From Pseudobdellovibrio sp. (GTDB taxonomy: Bacteria; Bdellovibrionota; Bdellovibrionia; Bdellovibrionales; Bdellovibrionaceae): a stretch of 6,856 nt of DNA. The stretch covers positions 1-6,856 of the forward strand of contig JANWIU010000097.1 of assembly GCA_025449725.1 (NCBI GenBank), in the 5' to 3' direction. The translations under genes and the position numbers were made by a program. Below are positions 6,345 through 6,856 of the stretch, one piece after another (position 1 is the first letter of the stretch; every line of letters begins with the position of its first letter). The notes beneath the pieces were generated by a model. The model was not told the DNA's origin and did no database searches. It saw only the letters and a list, made by a program, of their open reading frames with translations.

Positions 6345-6856
6345 GTGAATTTCCAGCGCTCATTGGTAAATACAAAATTAACAAAAACGGTCAGTGGTTT
6401 TACGCTGATTGAAGTCATTTTGGCGCTAATGGTGATGTCAGCCGGTTTATTTATTTTAACCAATGCCTGGTCAGGAACTTACAGCCGCTTACGCAAAACT
6501 CAAATTCAGGTTCAGATCGCAGCCTTACTAGAGCGTAAAGTAACTGAGATCGAACGAGAATATAAAAATAAGTCTCTTGAAACCATTGAAGAAGAAAAAG
6601 AAGACAAATTCGGCGGCGATGTATCTGACGCTTATTCATGGAAGATGACTTCTAAAAAACTTGAGATTCCGGATATGACTGCAGGCTTAACGGCGCAAGA
6701 CGGCGGTGCTAATCAAAGTATGCTGGTCTTAATGAAAACTTTTACAGAGCATTTATCAAAATCTATTAAAGAAGTTAAGATCAGTGTTCTCAATACCGAA
6801 CTTGGTAAACCGGTTACAGCCGATGTTACGATTTACATGATTGATTATGACAGGCC
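6345..6856 (+). CDS. gspI: Minor pseudopilin GspI (partial, runs off the right edge)
   Basis: The frame is open from a TAA at 6339 to the end of the window. The GTG at 6345 gives an 18-residue basic leader ending VSG, followed by F19TLIE23, a prepilin-peptidase site with Phe +1 and Glu +5. A hydrophobic helix (about 19-40) follows. The stretch QIAALLERKVTEIE resembles the 'AAWVAENQLAELR' region of GspI, and the place after gspH fits. GspI is known as the core of the tip complex with GspJ and GspK. At least 170 residues are present without a stop, longer than the roughly 120 of typical GspI; a segment rich in Glu and Lys (71-88) follows the helix. GspJ is the alternative, less likely by motif and order. 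The TTG at 6363 is another possible start with a 12-residue leader; neither start has a clear ribosome-binding site. The 3' end is outside the window. Confidence 0.82.
   Translation, partial: MNFQRSLVNTKLTKTVSGFTLIEVILALMVMSAGLFILTNAWSGTYSRLRKTQIQVQIAALLERKVTEIEREYKNKSLETIEEEKEDKFGGDVSDAYSWKMTSKKLEIPDMTAGLTAQDGGANQSMLVLMKTFTEHLSKSIKEVKISVLNTELGKPVTADVTIYMIDYDR

Noticed and set aside
1..6856. Mobile elements, tRNA or rRNA genes, CRISPR arrays, intrinsic terminators
   Set aside because: No transposase, direct repeat array, cloverleaf, or hairpin followed by a T-run was seen; the window is filled by the secretion operon.

Overview
The window is one strand-consistent gene cluster for a type II secretion system (T2SS). 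In order it holds gspD (outer-membrane secretin), gspE (cytoplasmic assembly ATPase), gspF (inner-membrane platform), gspG (major pseudopilin), gspH (minor pseudopilin) and the 5' part of gspI (minor pseudopilin), which runs off the right edge. All genes are on the + strand. Gaps are short: about 5 nt for D-E, 7 nt for E-F, 39 nt for F-G, 2 nt for G-H and 24 nt for H-I. This is a classical gsp operon layout, and there is no gene-free stretch over 300 bases. Only 21 nt precede gspD, so whether gspC lies upstream cannot be seen.

The host is a double-membraned (Gram-negative) bacterium of moderate to low GC. The secretin's proline-rich N-terminal extension, the GspE with an added N1-like domain and the large, lysine/glutamate-rich minor pseudopilins suggest a delta-proteobacterium-like lineage. 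A Bdellovibrio-type predator is my guess, but that is an inference from protein style and not a match I could run.

The products would work as one machine. GspE hydrolyses ATP and, through GspF, drives assembly of GspG subunits onto a tip containing GspH and GspI. The growing pseudopilus pushes folded periplasmic exoproteins out through the GspD channel. GspG, GspH and GspI each carry a prepilin-peptidase site (G before F, Glu at +5), so a prepilin peptidase (GspO/PilD) must be encoded elsewhere.

The most notable anomaly is an in-frame TGA at codon 56 of gspE. The start at 2322 has a good ribosome-binding site and the reading frame is otherwise intact, so the gene is interrupted by one nonsense codon inside the N1 domain. 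The downstream open part (from about 2496) still contains everything found in a short GspE such as Vibrio EpsE. Other points are a palindrome and possible hairpin over the gspG ribosome-binding site, a hairpin across the gspH stop codon, and TAG used as the stop of all five complete genes. I found no undescribed system: the gene content is a standard T2SS core.
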